A stretch of DNA of 35,957 nt from Flavobacteriaceae bacterium (GCA_018646605.1 JABGUL010000037.1:1-35957); one strand, 5' to 3'. Shown: positions 17,762 through 27,406, counted from the first letter of the stretch. Made by a program: numbers and translations. Notes: generated by a model not told the origin, from the sequence alone.

Positions 17762-18865
17762 TTATTGTTTTGCGATGTTTTCTTTAAAAACATCAAATAA
17801 ATATGTCGCGTCGTTAGGGCCTGGACCTGCCTCTGGATGATATTGTACTGAAAAACAATTTTTGGTTTTCATTCTCAACCCAGCCAAGGTTTGATCATTG
17901 AGGTGTACGTGAGTCACTTCGATATCATCATGCTTTTGAGCAGCTTCAAAATCAACAGCAAATCCATGATTTTGAGAGGTGATTTCACCTTTACCGGTCA
18001 ATAAATTCTTAACGGGGTGGTTAATTCCTCTATGTCCATTAAACATCTTAAAGGTTGGAATACCATTTGCTAGTGCAATTACTTGATGTCCTAAACATAT
18101 CCCAAATAATGGTTTATTTTTTTCTATTATTTTTCTAGCAACTTCTTGAGCACTCTTTAAAGGTAGTGGATCTCCAGGTCCATTAGAAATAAAATAACCA
18201 TCTGGATTAAAAGCCTCCATAGTTTCAAAAGAGGTATTGTAAGGAAAAACTTTCACGAACATTCCTCTATCGGCCATGTTGTGTAGAATATTTGTTTTAA
18301 TACCCAGGTCTAAGGCAGCAATTTTAATTTCAGCAGTAGGATCACCGAAGGTGTAAGCCTCTTTAGTTGAAACTTTAGATGCGAGTTCTAAGCCTTCCAT
18401 AGCAGGAGCATTTGAAAGTTCTTTCAAAAGACGTTCTTTTTGATCTACCTCGGTTGAAATAACTGCATTCATAGCACCATTTTCACGAATGTAATTTACT
18501 AAGGCGCGGGTATCTACATCAGCAACTGTAACGAGATTGTTTTTTTCAAGATAATTGTAAAGAGAATCATCTCCTCCGGGTCTAGAAAAAGAAAAACTAA
18601 AATCTTTACATATTAATCCTGCGATAGAAATATGATTTGATTGTGCTTCTTCTGTTAAAACACCATAATTCCCTATATGAACATTTGTAGTTACCATCAA
18701 TTGGCCAAAATAAGAGGGATCAGTAAAAATCTCCTGATACCCTGTCATTCCTGTATTAAAACAAATTTCTCCAAATGCACTTCCCTCTATTCCGATTGAT
18801 TTTCCAAAGAATTGGGTTCCATCAGCAAGGAGAACAAAAGCTTTTTTTCTAGATCTGTATTTCAT
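17762..18865 (-). CDS. carA: Carbamoyl-phosphate synthase small subunit
   Basis: 367 residues from ATG at 18865; an upstream TTG at 18889 would add eight residues that do not fit the family and lies in the rplQ terminator, so it is rejected. The N-terminal carA domain (1 to about 180) is followed by a class I glutamine amidotransferase domain with nucleophile Cys257 in GICLGHQ and the His343/Glu345 pair in YHPEAGPGP. It supplies ammonia to CarB for carbamoyl phosphate, feeding arginine and pyrimidine synthesis. carB is not in the window. Confidence 0.96.
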   Translation of the reverse strand: MKYRSRKKAFVLLADGTQFFGKSIGIEGSAFGEICFNTGMTGYQEIFTDPSYFGQLMVTTNVHIGNYGVLTEEAQSNHISIAGLICKDFSFSFSRPGGDDSLYNYLEKNNLVTVADVDTRALVNYIRENGAMNAVISTEVDQKERLLKELSNAPAMEGLELASKVSTKEAYTFGDPTAEIKIAALDLGIKTNILHNMADRGMFVKVFPYNTSFETMEAFNPDGYFISNGPGDPLPLKSAQEVARKIIEKNKPLFGICLGHQVIALANGIPTFKMFNGHRGINHPVKNLLTGKGEITSQNHGFAVDFEAAQKHDDIEVTHVHLNDQTLAGLRMKTKNCFSVQYHPEAGPGPNDATYLFDVFKENIAKQ

Positions 18866-18889
18866 GATTTTGGTTACAAAATAAATCAA

Positions 18890-18923
18890 AAAAAAGGATA
18901 AACTAAAACGTTTATCCTTTTTT
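18890..18923 (-). terminator. Rho-independent terminator of the ribosomal cluster
   Basis: On the reverse strand an A-rich left arm, GGATAAAC after A6, pairs with GTTTATCC followed by T6 and more T. The stem is 14 bp including the A/T ends, with a six-base loop. It lies 32 bases after the rplQ stop and just before carA, and should end the S10-spc-alpha transcript. Confidence 0.88.
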
Positions 18924-18954
18924 ATATTATAAGAATTTGAAAGTTGAATATAGC

Positions 18955-19512
18955 TTACTTCGCATCTTCAGTACCTTCTTCAGTTTTAGTTTCTTTCTCA
19001 GAAGCTTCTTCAGTCTTTGTTTCTGTGACTACATCTGTAGCTTCTACTTCAACAACATCTTCTACAACTTTAGTTACTTCTTCAGTTTTAGCCTTGGTTT
19101 TTCCACCACGACGACGAGTTTTCTTTTTCTCTTTTTCGTCAGCTCTGTATACTTCATTAAAATCTACAAGCTCAATCATTGCCATATTTGCGTTATCCCC
19201 TAAACGATTACCTAACTTGATGATACGTGTGTATCCTCCAGGTCGGTCCCCTACTTTAGCAGCAACGTCTCTAAACAATTCAGAAACTGCATTCTTATCA
19301 CGTAAAGCACTAAATGCTAGTCTTCTATTGTGAGTCGTATCTGATTTAGCTTTGGTGATTATCGGCTCAACAAATTGCTTCAACGCCTTCGCCTTTGTAA
19401 GCGTAGTGTTAATACGTTTATGTTCAATTAAGGAACATGACATATTGGAGAGCATTGATTTTCTGTGAGCGGTTTTACGCCCTAAATGCATTACTTTTTT
19501 TCCGTGTCTCAT
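18955..19512 (-). CDS. rplQ: 50S ribosomal protein L17 with acidic C-terminal tail
   Basis: 185 residues. The L17 core ([17 protein letters not shown] at the start through IELVDFNE near 120) is normal. After it come a basic linker (126-142, [14 protein letters not shown]) and a low-complexity acidic tail (144-185) of Glu, Thr, Val and Lys. E. coli L17 is about 127 residues, so about 60 are extra. Tails of this kind are common in Bacteroidota L17. It is last in the alpha operon, 22 bases after rpoA, and is followed by the terminator at 18890-18923. Confidence 0.97.
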   Translation of the reverse strand: MRHGKKVMHLGRKTAHRKSMLSNMSCSLIEHKRINTTLTKAKALKQFVEPIITKAKSDTTHNRRLAFSALRDKNAVSELFRDVAAKVGDRPGGYTRIIKLGNRLGDNANMAMIELVDFNEVYRADEKEKKKTRRRGGKTKAKTEEVTKVVEDVVEVEATDVVTETKTEEASEKETKTEEGTEDAK

Positions 19513-19534
19513 TTTTTTTCTTTAAAAATGTGAA

Positions 19535-20527
19535 TTAATCTTTATCGAGTTTGTACTTGGCCAAGTCCATTCCAAAAGAAAGGCCTTTCAATACTACCAA
19601 CTCTTCTAACTCGGTTAATGACTTCTTACCGAAATTTCTAAATTTCATCAAGTCATTTTTATTATAGGATACTAAATCTCCTAACGTATCAACTTCTGCT
19701 GCTTTTAAACAGTTTAGTGCACGAACAGATAAATCCATGTCTACTAATTTTGTTTTTAACAATTGACGCATGTGAAGTGATTCTTCATCATATGTTTCTG
19801 TCTGAGCGATTTCATCAGCCTCAAGGGTGATGCGTTCATCAGAGAACAATAAGAAGTGATGAATCAAAGTTTTTGCAGCTTCAGTAAGTGCATCCTTAGG
19901 ATGAATTGAACCGTCTGTGATGATTTCAAAAACTAATTTTTCATAATCCGTTTTTTGTTCAACACGAAAGTTTTCAATGCTATATTTTACATTCTTAATA
20001 GGTGTAAAGATAGAATCGATTGCAATCACGCCCAATTCAGCATTTGCCTTTTTATTTTCTTCTGCAGGAACATAACCACGACCTTTTTCAATAGCAATCT
20101 CCATGTTCAATTGAACACTTTTTTCAAGATGACAAATGACAAGGTCTGGGTTTAAAACTTGGAATCCAGAAATAAATTTCTGTAAATCGGCTGCTTTAAG
20201 TTGCTCTTGACCACCTATAGTCACGGTAACTTTTTCTTCTTCAGTATCTTCAATCTGACGTTTAAAACGAACTTGTTTTAAATTAAGAATGATTTCTGTA
20301 ACGTCTTCAACAACTCCTGGAATAGTAGAAAACTCATGTTCTACATTTTCTAATTTAACTGAAGTTATTGCAAAACCCTCTAGTGAAGATAATAACACAC
20401 GTCTAAGTGCATTTCCAACAGTCAATCCATATCCGGGCTCGAGTGGGCGAAATTCAAATTTGCCTTCGAATTCAGATGAATCGATCATTATTACTTTATC
20501 TGGTTTTTGAAAATTCAATATTGCCAT
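19535..20527 (-). CDS. rpoA: RNA polymerase alpha subunit
   Basis: 330 residues. The N-terminal dimerisation and assembly domain runs to about 235 ([20 protein letters not shown] near 24-43). A short linker leads to the C-terminal domain (about 250-320) with LSVRALNCL; Arg269 matches the Arg265 that contacts UP-element DNA in E. coli. It nucleates the core enzyme. It lies between rpsD (17-base gap) and rplQ. Confidence 0.98.
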   Translation of the reverse strand: MAILNFQKPDKVIMIDSSEFEGKFEFRPLEPGYGLTVGNALRRVLLSSLEGFAITSVKLENVEHEFSTIPGVVEDVTEIILNLKQVRFKRQIEDTEEEKVTVTIGGQEQLKAADLQKFISGFQVLNPDLVICHLEKSVQLNMEIAIEKGRGYVPAEENKKANAELGVIAIDSIFTPIKNVKYSIENFRVEQKTDYEKLVFEIITDGSIHPKDALTEAAKTLIHHFLLFSDERITLEADEIAQTETYDEESLHMRQLLKTKLVDMDLSVRALNCLKAAEVDTLGDLVSYNKNDLMKFRNFGKKSLTELEELVVLKGLSFGMDLAKYKLDKD

Positions 20528-20544
20528 AATATGTTTCCGTTTGC

Positions 20545-21150
20545 TTATTTAGAATATAATTCTACTATTAACTGCTCTTTGATATTCTCCGGTATTTGGA
20601 GACGTTCAGGAATACTAACAAAAGTCCCCTGAAGTTGTTCTTTATTCCAGCTTAACCATTCATAAGCGGATGCATCTTTTCCTTTAGCTTCAATAATTAC
20701 ATTGAGTGATTTCGATTTTTCGCGAACTCCAACAACATCACCAACTTTAACTTGATAAGAAGGGATATTCAAAATAGAACCATTTATAGTAATGTGTCTG
20801 TGAGATACTAACTGACGTGCACCACTTCTTGTAGGAGAAAGTCCTAAGCGATACACAACATTATCTAAACGTGATTCACATAATTGAAGTAAAACTTCCC
20901 CAGTAACTCCTTTGTTACGAGAAGCTTTTTCAAAAAGGTTACGGAATTGTCTTTCTAAAATACCATAGGTAAATTTAGCTTTCTGCTTTTCCATGAGCTG
21001 GACAGCATATTCCGATTTTTTGCCCCTACGTCTTGCGTTTCCATGTTGCCCTGGAGGGTAATTTCTTTTTTCGAATGATTTGTCATCACCGAAAATAGGC
21101 TCGCCAAATTTTCGAGCAATCTTTGTTTTTGGACCAGTATATCTTGCCAT
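20545..21150 (-). CDS. rpsD: 30S ribosomal protein S4
   Basis: 201 residues. [20 protein letters not shown] begins the protein, with the Bacteroidota-style RNYPPGQHG near 29. The S4 RNA-binding domain (about 90-155) contains [16 protein letters not shown] and [14 protein letters not shown]. The N-terminal zinc-binding cysteines of some S4 proteins are absent. S4 binds 16S rRNA early in assembly and is a translational repressor in many bacteria. The unusually long 85-base gap 5' of this gene contains a candidate leader RNA. Confidence 0.97.
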   Translation of the reverse strand: MARYTGPKTKIARKFGEPIFGDDKSFEKRNYPPGQHGNARRRGKKSEYAVQLMEKQKAKFTYGILERQFRNLFEKASRNKGVTGEVLLQLCESRLDNVVYRLGLSPTRSGARQLVSHRHITINGSILNIPSYQVKVGDVVGVREKSKSLNVIIEAKGKDASAYEWLSWNKEQLQGTFVSIPERLQIPENIKEQLIVELYSK

Positions 21151-21170
21151 TTTATGGGTTTTTTAGTTGA

Positions 21171-21219
21171 ATTGATCGCTATGAATTAAGGTCATTTCCT
21201 TCGATAGCTTCTGATCAAT
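21171..21219 (-). ncRNA. Candidate structured leader RNA upstream of rpsD
   Basis: In the mRNA (minus strand) AUUGAUC (21219-21213) pairs with GAUCAAU (21177-21171), 7 bp. After a four-base bulge GCUAU (21208-21204) pairs with AUAGC (21182-21178). After a 2x5 internal loop AAGG (21201-21198) pairs with CCUU (21191-21188), closing a six-base loop. The gap is the largest between genes in the ribosomal cluster, where most gaps are 1-30 bases. S4 is a known autoregulator in other phyla, and S4-type leaders have, as I recall, been proposed for Bacteroidota. Regulation here is inference; only the pairing is seen. Confidence 0.5.
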
Positions 21220-21235
21220 GCGTGATATTAATTAA

Positions 21236-21619
21236 TTATACTCTTCTTCTTTTTGGAGGTCTACATCCATTGTGAGGTAGTGGAGTAATGTCAACAATTT
21301 CCATTACTTCAATTCCTGCATTATGCAAAGAACGAATTGCAGACTCTCGTCCGTTGCCTGGTCCTTTAACAAATACTTTCACTTTTCGTAATCCAGCTTC
21401 TTGTGCCACTTTAGCACAATCTTCGGCTGCCGTTTGAGCAGCATAAGGGGTGTTCTTTTTAGAACCTCTAAAGCCCATTTTCCCAGCCGATGACCATGAG
21501 ATAACTTCTCCCTTAGTATTGGTCAGTGAAATGATGATGTTATTGAATGAAGCTGTTACATGTGCTTCACCAATAGACTCAACAATTACTTTTCTTTTCT
21601 TACTTGCTGTTTTAGCCAT
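21236..21619 (-). CDS. rpsK: 30S ribosomal protein S11
   Basis: 127 residues with S11 signatures [17 protein letters not shown] (17-33), [20 protein letters not shown] and the closing [11 protein letters not shown]. It forms part of the platform of the 30S subunit next to the mRNA exit. It is 12 bases after rpsM, and is followed by the 85-base gap with the candidate RNA before rpsD. Confidence 0.98.
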   Translation of the reverse strand: MAKTASKKRKVIVESIGEAHVTASFNNIIISLTNTKGEVISWSSAGKMGFRGSKKNTPYAAQTAAEDCAKVAQEAGLRKVKVFVKGPGNGRESAIRSLHNAGIEVMEIVDITPLPHNGCRPPKRRRV

Positions 21620-21631
21620 AATTACAAACTA

Positions 21632-22006
21632 TTATTTAGTTGCTTTCTTTTTGTTTGCTACTGTCTTACGTTTTCCTTTACGGGTACGAGAGTTATTTTT
21701 TGTACGCTGCCCTCTTAAGGGAAGTCCTGCTCTGTGGCGAATTCCTCTATAACAACCTATGTCCATCAAACGTTTTATGTTTAATTGGACCTCTGAACGT
21801 AATTCACCTTCAATTTTGAAGGACCCAACCACTTCACGGATACGTCCTGTTTCATCATCACTCCATTCAGAAACTTTCTTGTTCTCATCTACCTTGGCAG
21901 TTTCCAAAATAGATTGTGCACGACTTTTTCCGATACCGAAAATGTATGTTAGGGCAATGACGCCTCTTTTTTGCTTGGGAATGTCTACTCCTGATATTCT
22001 AGCCAT
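21632..22006 (-). CDS. rpsM: 30S ribosomal protein S13
   Basis: 124 residues. The helix-two-turn-helix start ([20 protein letters not shown]) and the C-terminal [18 protein letters not shown] tail, which reaches the P-site tRNA and contacts S19, are both present. It begins the alpha-type gene block, 2 bases downstream of rpmJ. Confidence 0.98.
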   Translation of the reverse strand: MARISGVDIPKQKRGVIALTYIFGIGKSRAQSILETAKVDENKKVSEWSDDETGRIREVVGSFKIEGELRSEVQLNIKRLMDIGCYRGIRHRAGLPLRGQRTKNNSRTRKGKRKTVANKKKATK

Positions 22007-22008
22007 AA

Positions 22009-22125
22009 TTAACCTTGTCTTTGTTTGAATCTAGGATTTTTTTTATTGATAACGTAAAGACGTCCATTACGTCTTACGATCTGGCAGTCTGCACTGCGCT
22101 TTTTTATAGATGCTCTTACTTTCAT
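22009..22125 (-). CDS. rpmJ: 50S ribosomal protein L36 (zinc-free type)
   Basis: 38 residues, translated by hand: [17 protein letters not shown] at the start and NPRFKQRQG at the end. The zinc ligands of classic L36 (three Cys and one His) are missing apart from a single Cys14, so this is the C-minus form. The start is ATG at 22125-22123 and the stop is TAA at 22011-22009. It sits between infA and rpsM, its normal place. Confidence 0.95.
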   Translation of the reverse strand: MKVRASIKKRSADCQIVRRNGRLYVINKKNPRFKQRQG

Positions 22126-22136
22126 ATCTCTTTACT

Positions 22137-22352
22137 TTAAAATCTAAAGGTGATCCTCGCTTTACTTAAATCGTAAGGACTCATTTCTAATTTAACTTTA
22201 TCACCAGTTAATAGTTTGATGTAATGCAAACGCATTTTACCTGATATGTGGGCCGTAACAACATGTCCATTTTCTAACTCAACACGAAACATTGCATTTG
22301 ATAATGCTTCGATAATGGTACCCTCTTGCTCTATTGCTGCTTGTTTAGCCAT
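22137..22352 (-). CDS. infA: Translation initiation factor IF-1
   Basis: 71 residues, a single OB fold: [39 protein letters not shown] and a closing TFRF. It occupies the ribosomal A site during initiation. It lies 3 bases after secY and 11 before rpmJ. Confidence 0.98.
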   Translation of the reverse strand: MAKQAAIEQEGTIIEALSNAMFRVELENGHVVTAHISGKMRLHYIKLLTGDKVKLEMSPYDLSKARITFRF

Positions 22353-22355
22353 ATA

Positions 22356-23708
22356 TTAATTTGCGCTTCTGCGTGTTTTTCCTGTCTTCATTAAACCATC
22401 ATAATGTCTGTTTAATAAATAGGAGTTTACTTGTTGGATTGTATCGATTGCAACTCCAACCATAATTAACAGTGAAGTACCTCCGTAAAATAATGCCCAG
22501 CCTTGTTGAATCCCGATCAGTTTAACTACTACTGCTGGGAAAACTGCAATTCCAGCTAGGAATAACGAACCAGGAAATGTAATGTGTGACATTACAGTGT
22601 CTAAATATTCTGAAGTCTCATTTCCAGGACGGATCCCAGGTACAAAACCACCACTTCTTTTTAAATCGTCTGACATCTTATTGGTAGGAACGGTAATAGC
22701 GGTATAGAAATAGGTGAATACAATAATCAATAATGCAAACACTAAGTTGTACCAAAGACCAAAAATATCTGTGAAATTCGTTAATAGCCACTGTCCTACA
22801 TCTGAGTCTCCCATAGCACCACCTATGGTTGCTGGAGCAAACATAATTGCTTGTGCAAAAATAATTGGCATTACTCCCGAAGCATTAAGCTTTAATGGAA
22901 TATATTGTCGAGATCCGTAAACAGAACGGTCAGAAGTTGCACCACCTGCAGCACGACGTGCATATTGTACGGGTATTCTTCGTACAGCTAGGGTGAGTAA
23001 AATTGAAAGTAATATAATTACTATCCACAATACTAACTCAATTAAGATAAGCATCAATCCGCCGTTATTTTCAGAAACTCTAGAAACAAATTCTTGCGTG
23101 AATGATAAAGGAAGGGTAGCAATAATACCAACCATAATAAGAAGTGAGATTCCATTTCCAATTCCTTTGTCAGTAATTTTCTCTCCTAACCACATTGCGA
23201 AAATCGTTCCGGTGACCAAAATAATGACAGAAGAAATAATAAATAAAGGTCCTTTCCCTAATATAAAAGCACTCTCTGGAACACCTAACGCACTCAATCC
23301 ATAAAGATAAGCGGGTGCTTGAACAATACAGATTAGAATGGTAAGCCACCTAGTAATTTGATTTATTTTTTTACGCCCACTTTCTCCTTCTTTTTGAAGT
23401 TTCTGAAGATAAGGAACGGCAATTCCCATCAACTGTACAACAATAGACGCAGAAATGTAAGGCATAATTCCGAGTGCAAATACAGATGCATTTGCAAAAG
23501 CACCACCTGTAAAAGCATTTAAAATACCTAAAAGACCCCCTCCATCAGTACGGCTACTTAAAGCTGCCAACTGAACAGGGTCAATCCCTGGCAAAACAAC
23601 TTGAGCACCAAGACGATAGACCAACAACATTCCTAAAGTAAGGACTACACGATCGCGTAGTTCTTCAATTTTGTATATGTTATAAAGGGTTTCTAATACT
23701 TTTCTCAT
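22356..23708 (-). CDS. secY: Preprotein translocase subunit SecY
   Basis: 450 residues with about ten membrane segments. Recognisable landmarks are the N-terminal YNIYKIEELRDRVVLTLGML, the plug region after LPGIDP, and the cytoplasmic loop with the KRSGGFVPGIRPG motif (in the fifth cytoplasmic loop that binds SecA and ribosome). It forms the protein-conducting channel in the inner membrane. It follows rplO by 12 bases, the usual spc-operon position. Confidence 0.97.
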   Translation of the reverse strand: MRKVLETLYNIYKIEELRDRVVLTLGMLLVYRLGAQVVLPGIDPVQLAALSSRTDGGGLLGILNAFTGGAFANASVFALGIMPYISASIVVQLMGIAVPYLQKLQKEGESGRKKINQITRWLTILICIVQAPAYLYGLSALGVPESAFILGKGPLFIISSVIILVTGTIFAMWLGEKITDKGIGNGISLLIMVGIIATLPLSFTQEFVSRVSENNGGLMLILIELVLWIVIILLSILLTLAVRRIPVQYARRAAGGATSDRSVYGSRQYIPLKLNASGVMPIIFAQAIMFAPATIGGAMGDSDVGQWLLTNFTDIFGLWYNLVFALLIIVFTYFYTAITVPTNKMSDDLKRSGGFVPGIRPGNETSEYLDTVMSHITFPGSLFLAGIAVFPAVVVKLIGIQQGWALFYGGTSLLIMVGVAIDTIQQVNSYLLNRHYDGLMKTGKTRRSAN

Positions 23709-23720
23709 TAGGGGTAATAA

Positions 23721-24173
23721 TTAAACGGTTACAGCTTCGCCACCAGCGGCTTCAATTGCGGCTTTTGCTGAAGCTGAAAATTTGTTTGCGCTTATTTTAA
23801 CAGCGCCCTCTAGTTTTCCTCTTCCTAAAATTTTAACTAAATCGTTCTTGTGAGCCAGTCCTAATTCAACTAGTAAATCGATAGTCAATTCTTTACTAAC
23901 TTTTTTATCAGCTAATAATTGTTGAATAGTATCAATATTAATCCCACGGTATTCTTTACGATTAATGTTTTTAAAACCAAATTTAGGAACACGACGTTGT
24001 AAAGGCATTTGACCTCCTTCAAAACCAATTTTTCTAGAGTATCCAGATCGTGATTTGGCTCCTTTATGACCACGTGCGGCAGTTCCACCTTTTCCGGAAG
24101 CTTGACCTCTTCCAAGGCGTTTTCCAGCGGTTTTTGTTGATCCTGATGCAGGGGTTAGATTTTCTAAACTCAT
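23721..24173 (-). CDS. rplO: 50S ribosomal protein L15
   Basis: 150 residues. The Gly/Arg/Lys-rich N-terminal extension (KRLGRGQASGKGGTAARGHK, 18-37) threads into 23S rRNA, followed by GFEGGQMPLQRRVPKFGF. The C-terminal globular part ends in AIEAAGGEAVTV. It lies between rpmD and secY. Confidence 0.98.
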   Translation of the reverse strand: MSLENLTPASGSTKTAGKRLGRGQASGKGGTAARGHKGAKSRSGYSRKIGFEGGQMPLQRRVPKFGFKNINRKEYRGINIDTIQQLLADKKVSKELTIDLLVELGLAHKNDLVKILGRGKLEGAVKISANKFSASAKAAIEAAGGEAVTV

Positions 24174-24183
24174 GATGGGTTAT

Positions 24184-24363
24184 TTATGCTTCGGTAACAA
24201 TTACCAAATGTTGAACTTTAGCGATCATTCCCAAAATACTTGGGGTTGACTCATGTATAACTTCTTTACCAATACCTCTTAGGCCTAAGGCTTCTAGAGT
24301 ACGCTTTTGAACTTGTATGCGCTTGATACTACTTTTTACTTGTTTAACTTTTATCTGTGCCAT
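24184..24363 (-). CDS. rpmD: 50S ribosomal protein L30
   Basis: 59 residues, translated by hand. It starts MAQIKVKQVKSSI and continues with the L30 signature TLEALGLRGIGKEVIHEST. The start is ATG at 24363-24361 and the stop is TAA at 24186-24184. It sits 11 bases after rpsE and 10 before rplO, its expected spc-operon place. Confidence 0.96.
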   Translation of the reverse strand: MAQIKVKQVKSSIKRIQVQKRTLEALGLRGIGKEVIHESTPSILGMIAKVQHLVIVTEA

Positions 24364-24374
24364 GCTAAATTCGC

Positions 24375-24899
24375 TTATCCGTTAAATACTTTATCTAATG
24401 AAATTCCTCTTTGCTCAGCAATACGTTGTGGATTACGCAATTGTAATAAAGCATCAAATGTTGCTTTTACCACATTGTGAGGGTTTGAAGAACCTTGTGA
24501 TTTTGAAAGTACATTATGAACTCCCACGGCTTCCAATACCGCACGTACGGCTCCACCTGCAATAACTCCAGTACCTTCAGAGGCTGGCTTTAAAAAAACA
24601 CGTGCACCTCCATACTTCCCTTTTTGTTCATGGGGAAGTGTTCCCTTATTAATTGGAATACGAACTAAGTTTTTCTTAGCATCTTCAACCGCTTTGGCAA
24701 TAGCCTCAGAAACTTCTTTCGATTTTCCTAAGCCTTGACCTACTACTCCATTCTCGTCACCGACAACAACAATAGCTGAAAAACCAAAAGCACGACCTCC
24801 CTTAGTAACTTTAGTTACCCGTTGTACTCCAACTAGGCGGTCTTTTAAGTCTAAGCCAGCAGGCTTAACTAATTCTACGTTTTTATAATCTTGATACAT
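24375..24899 (-). CDS. rpsE: 30S ribosomal protein S5
   Basis: 174 residues. The N-terminal double-stranded-RNA-binding-like domain ([20 protein letters not shown], about 20-39) is followed by [20 protein letters not shown] and the C-terminal domain with [16 protein letters not shown]5 guards the mRNA entry channel and decoding accuracy. It lies 7 bases after rplR. Confidence 0.98.
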   Translation of the reverse strand: MYQDYKNVELVKPAGLDLKDRLVGVQRVTKVTKGGRAFGFSAIVVVGDENGVVGQGLGKSKEVSEAIAKAVEDAKKNLVRIPINKGTLPHEQKGKYGGARVFLKPASEGTGVIAGGAVRAVLEAVGVHNVLSKSQGSSNPHNVVKATFDALLQLRNPQRIAEQRGISLDKVFNG

Positions 24900-24906
24900 A
24901 TTCTAA

Positions 24907-25266
24907 TTAAAATTTTAATCCCCCTTCACGAGCTCCATCAGCAAGAGCTTTTACTCTTCCGTGATATAAATAGCCTCCTCGGTCAAATTTAACTTCTGAA
25001 ACACCCGCTTTTGAGGCAAGCTCTCCGATACGTTTTCCAACAGTAGAAGAAACTTCTATTTTTCCTGTTAGTTTAGCATCTAAAATTTCTTTATCTCTAG
25101 AGGATGCCGCAGCAATAGTTTTTCCTGTTTGATCGTCTATTAATTGAGCATAAATTTCTTTATTGCTTCTATAAACAGACAATCGTGGAGCTGTTGACGT
25201 ACCGCTAATGATTTTACGAATTCTTCTGCGAATTCTATTTCTACGATCTAATTTTGTTAAACCCAT
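24907..25266 (-). CDS. rplR: 50S ribosomal protein L18
   Basis: 119 residues. The basic N-terminus ([15 protein letters not shown]) and [19 protein letters not shown] lead to the [20 protein letters not shown] signature that binds 5S rRNA with L5. It is 10 bases downstream of rplF. Confidence 0.98.
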   Translation of the reverse strand: MGLTKLDRRNRIRRRIRKIISGTSTAPRLSVYRSNKEIYAQLIDDQTGKTIAAASSRDKEILDAKLTGKIEVSSTVGKRIGELASKAGVSEVKFDRGGYLYHGRVKALADGAREGGLKF

Positions 25267-25276
25267 GGTTCTATAA

Positions 25277-25819
25277 TTATGCTGATTTACCTGCTTTTCT
25301 TCGGATTTGTTCGCCTACAAACTTGACGCCTTTTCCTTTATATGGTTCTGGTCTTCTAAAGGAACGAATCTTTGCAGCTACATAACCAACTAATTGTTTG
25401 TCATAAGAGCTCAATTTAATAATTGGATTCTTTCCTTTTTCAGAAATGGTTTCTACTGTAACCTCTGGTGCAATATCAAGTAAAATATTATGCGAAAAAC
25501 CTAGTGCAAGATCTAACTTTTGTCCTTGATTACTTGCTCTATATCCAACTCCTACCAGCTCTAATTCTTTTGTAAAACCTTGGCTTACTCCTTCAATCAT
25601 GTTGAAGATTAGTGCACGATAAAGACCATGCTTAGCCTTTACAGATTTAACATTAGAAGAACGACTGACCGTGATGGTGTTTTCTTCCATTTTAATTTCA
25701 ACTTCACTATACTCCTGCGTAAGTTCACCTAATTTTCCCTTTACATGAATGTGAGTGGGTTGGATGTCTATGGTGACTCCTTCGGGTACTGAGATCGGGT
25801 TGTTTCCTATTCTTGACAT
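25277..25819 (-). CDS. rplF: 50S ribosomal protein L6
   Basis: 180 residues, two repeated alpha-beta domains: [19 protein letters not shown] begins the first, and [20 protein letters not shown] starts the second. The C-terminal signature [21 protein letters not shown] ends it. It lies near the sarcin-ricin loop. It follows rpsH by 17 bases. Confidence 0.98.
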   Translation of the reverse strand: MSRIGNNPISVPEGVTIDIQPTHIHVKGKLGELTQEYSEVEIKMEENTITVSRSSNVKSVKAKHGLYRALIFNMIEGVSQGFTKELELVGVGYRASNQGQKLDLALGFSHNILLDIAPEVTVETISEKGKNPIIKLSSYDKQLVGYVAAKIRSFRRPEPYKGKGVKFVGEQIRRKAGKSA

Positions 25820-25836
25820 TGTTTATACTGTTTCTG

Positions 25837-26238
25837 TTAGTATACGTAACAAATTAATTCTCCACCAACATTTTCTTTGGCAGCTTGTTTTCCGGTCATT
25901 ACTCCATGAGAGGTAGAGACTATTGAAATCCCTAAGCCATTTAAAACTCTTGGAAGACTGTCTGAACCGCTGTACTTTCTTAAACCAGGAGTACTGATGC
26001 GTTGTATTTTTTTGATGACAGGCTCTTTCGTAAGCTTATCATATTTTAAAGCAATTTTGATATTGCCTTGGTGGTTTTCAGTTTCTTCAAACTTATAACT
26101 CAAGATATACCCTTGGTCAAAAAGGATCTTCGTGATCTCTCTTTTGGTGTTTGAAGCGGGAATATCTACTACACGGTGTCCAGCGCTGTTAGCGTTACGA
26201 ATACGTGTTAAAAAATCTGCAATAGGATCTGTGAACAT
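25837..26238 (-). CDS. rpsH: 30S ribosomal protein S8
   Basis: 133 residues. It begins MFTDPIADFLTRIRNAN and ends with the S8 signature GISIVSTSHGVMTGKQA and GGELICYVY. S8 binds the central domain of 16S rRNA; in E. coli it also represses the spc operon through the rplE leader. No comparable structured gap is seen here (18 bases to rpsN). Confidence 0.98.
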   Translation of the reverse strand: MFTDPIADFLTRIRNANSAGHRVVDIPASNTKREITKILFDQGYILSYKFEETENHQGNIKIALKYDKLTKEPVIKKIQRISTPGLRKYSGSDSLPRVLNGLGISIVSTSHGVMTGKQAAKENVGGELICYVY

Positions 26239-26256
26239 AGTCTTTTATCTATAAGT

Positions 26257-26526
26257 TTACCAACTGGCTTTTGTTACTCCAGGAATCAAGCCTTTGTTTG
26301 CCATTTCACGAAAAGTAACACGTGAAAGTCCAAATTGACGCATATATCCTTTTGGTCTCCCGGTTAATTTACAACGATTGTGCATACGGATAGGAGAAGC
26401 GTTACGAGGCAACTTTTGTAGTGCATCATAATCTCCAGCTTCCTTAAGAGCTTTTCGCTTTTCAGCATATTTGGCAACGGTCTTGGCACGTTTAACCTCA
26501 CGTGCTTTCATTGATTCTTTAGCCAT
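26257..26526 (-). CDS. rpsN: 30S ribosomal protein S14 (long, zinc-free type)
   Basis: 89 residues. [20 protein letters not shown] starts it; the C-terminal half has [20 protein letters not shown] and [17 protein letters not shown]. The CXXC pairs of the short zinc-binding form are absent, so this is the long C-minus type. It lies one base after rplE's stop. Confidence 0.97.
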   Translation of the reverse strand: MAKESMKAREVKRAKTVAKYAEKRKALKEAGDYDALQKLPRNASPIRMHNRCKLTGRPKGYMRQFGLSRVTFREMANKGLIPGVTKASW

Positions 26527-26527
26527 A

Positions 26528-27079
26528 TTAATTCTTTTTAAAAGGGATTCCTAATTCGGTTAATAATGATTTTGCTTCTTGATCAGTATTTGCACTGGTC
26601 ACGAAAGTAATATCCATTCCATTGATTCGATTTACTTTATCTATATCAATCTCAGGGAAAATAATTTGTTCTGTAACACCTAAAGTATAATTTCCACGAC
26701 CATCAAAGCCAGTAGCCTTAACTCCTTGAAAATCTCTTACTCGAGGTAATGCAGTTGTTACTAGTCGATCTAAAAACTCATACATACGTTCACCACGAAG
26801 GGTTACTTTAGCTCCAATAGGCATTCCTTTTCTCAACTTGAAACTAGCAACGTCCTTTTTGGATAACGTAGAAACAGCTTTTTGACCTGTAATCATGGTT
26901 AACTCATCAACAGCATGATCAATTAATTTTTTATCAGCAACAGCAGCACCTACACCACGGCTAAGCACAATTTTTTCGAGTTTAGGTACTTGCATAACGC
27001 TTTTGTAACTAAATGTCTCTTTTAAGTTGCTAACGATACGATCGTTATATTCTTTTTTTAATCTTGGTATATAGCTCAT
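26528..27079 (-). CDS. rplE: 50S ribosomal protein L5
   Basis: 183 residues with [20 protein letters not shown] (31-50), [21 protein letters not shown] and the closing [17 protein letters not shown]5 carries 5S rRNA into the central protuberance and touches P-site tRNA. It is 2 bases from rplX. Confidence 0.98.
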   Translation of the reverse strand: MSYIPRLKKEYNDRIVSNLKETFSYKSVMQVPKLEKIVLSRGVGAAVADKKLIDHAVDELTMITGQKAVSTLSKKDVASFKLRKGMPIGAKVTLRGERMYEFLDRLVTTALPRVRDFQGVKATGFDGRGNYTLGVTEQIIFPEIDIDKVNRINGMDITFVTSANTDQEAKSLLTELGIPFKKN

Positions 27080-27081
27080 AA

Positions 27082-27396
27082 TTAAATGACTTCATCGGTT
27101 TTTTTAGCAACACGTACTTTTGATCCATCTTCAACTCTGTAACCTACACGAGTAGTTTTACCATCTGATGTAAGTAGAGATAGATTTGAAATGTGAATAG
27201 GTGCTTCCTTTTCTGTTATTCCTCCTTGAGGATTCTGTGCATTGGGCTTGTTGTGTTTTTTAATCAAATTCACACCTTCCACAATGGCTCTATTTTTTTC
27301 ACGAGAAATACTTACAACAGTACCTTCAGATCCTTTTTCAGAACCAGCAATTACACGTACAGTATCTCCTTTTTTTATTTTAATTTTTGTTGCCAT
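27082..27396 (-). CDS. rplX: 50S ribosomal protein L24
   Basis: 104 residues. The KOW motif is at the N-terminus ([20 protein letters not shown], 7-26), followed by [14 protein letters not shown] and [12 protein letters not shown]. It is an assembly initiator of the 50S subunit. It is 10 bases after rplN. Confidence 0.98.
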   Translation of the reverse strand: MATKIKIKKGDTVRVIAGSEKGSEGTVVSISREKNRAIVEGVNLIKKHNKPNAQNPQGGITEKEAPIHISNLSLLTSDGKTTRVGYRVEDGSKVRVAKKTDEVI

Positions 27397-27406
27397 ATCT
27401 TTTTTA

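Noticed and set aside
18866-18889. TTG start eight codons upstream of the carA ATG
   Set aside because: It falls at the edge of the rplQ terminator and the added residues do not resemble CarA N-termini.
18937-19333. Overlapping plus-strand frames opposite rplQ, with Ser/Phe-rich products
   Set aside because: They mirror the low-complexity acidic tail of L17 and have no homologous features.
23912-24115. 67-codon minus-strand frame inside rplO
   Set aside because: It is an out-of-frame shadow of the L15 gene, which is certain.
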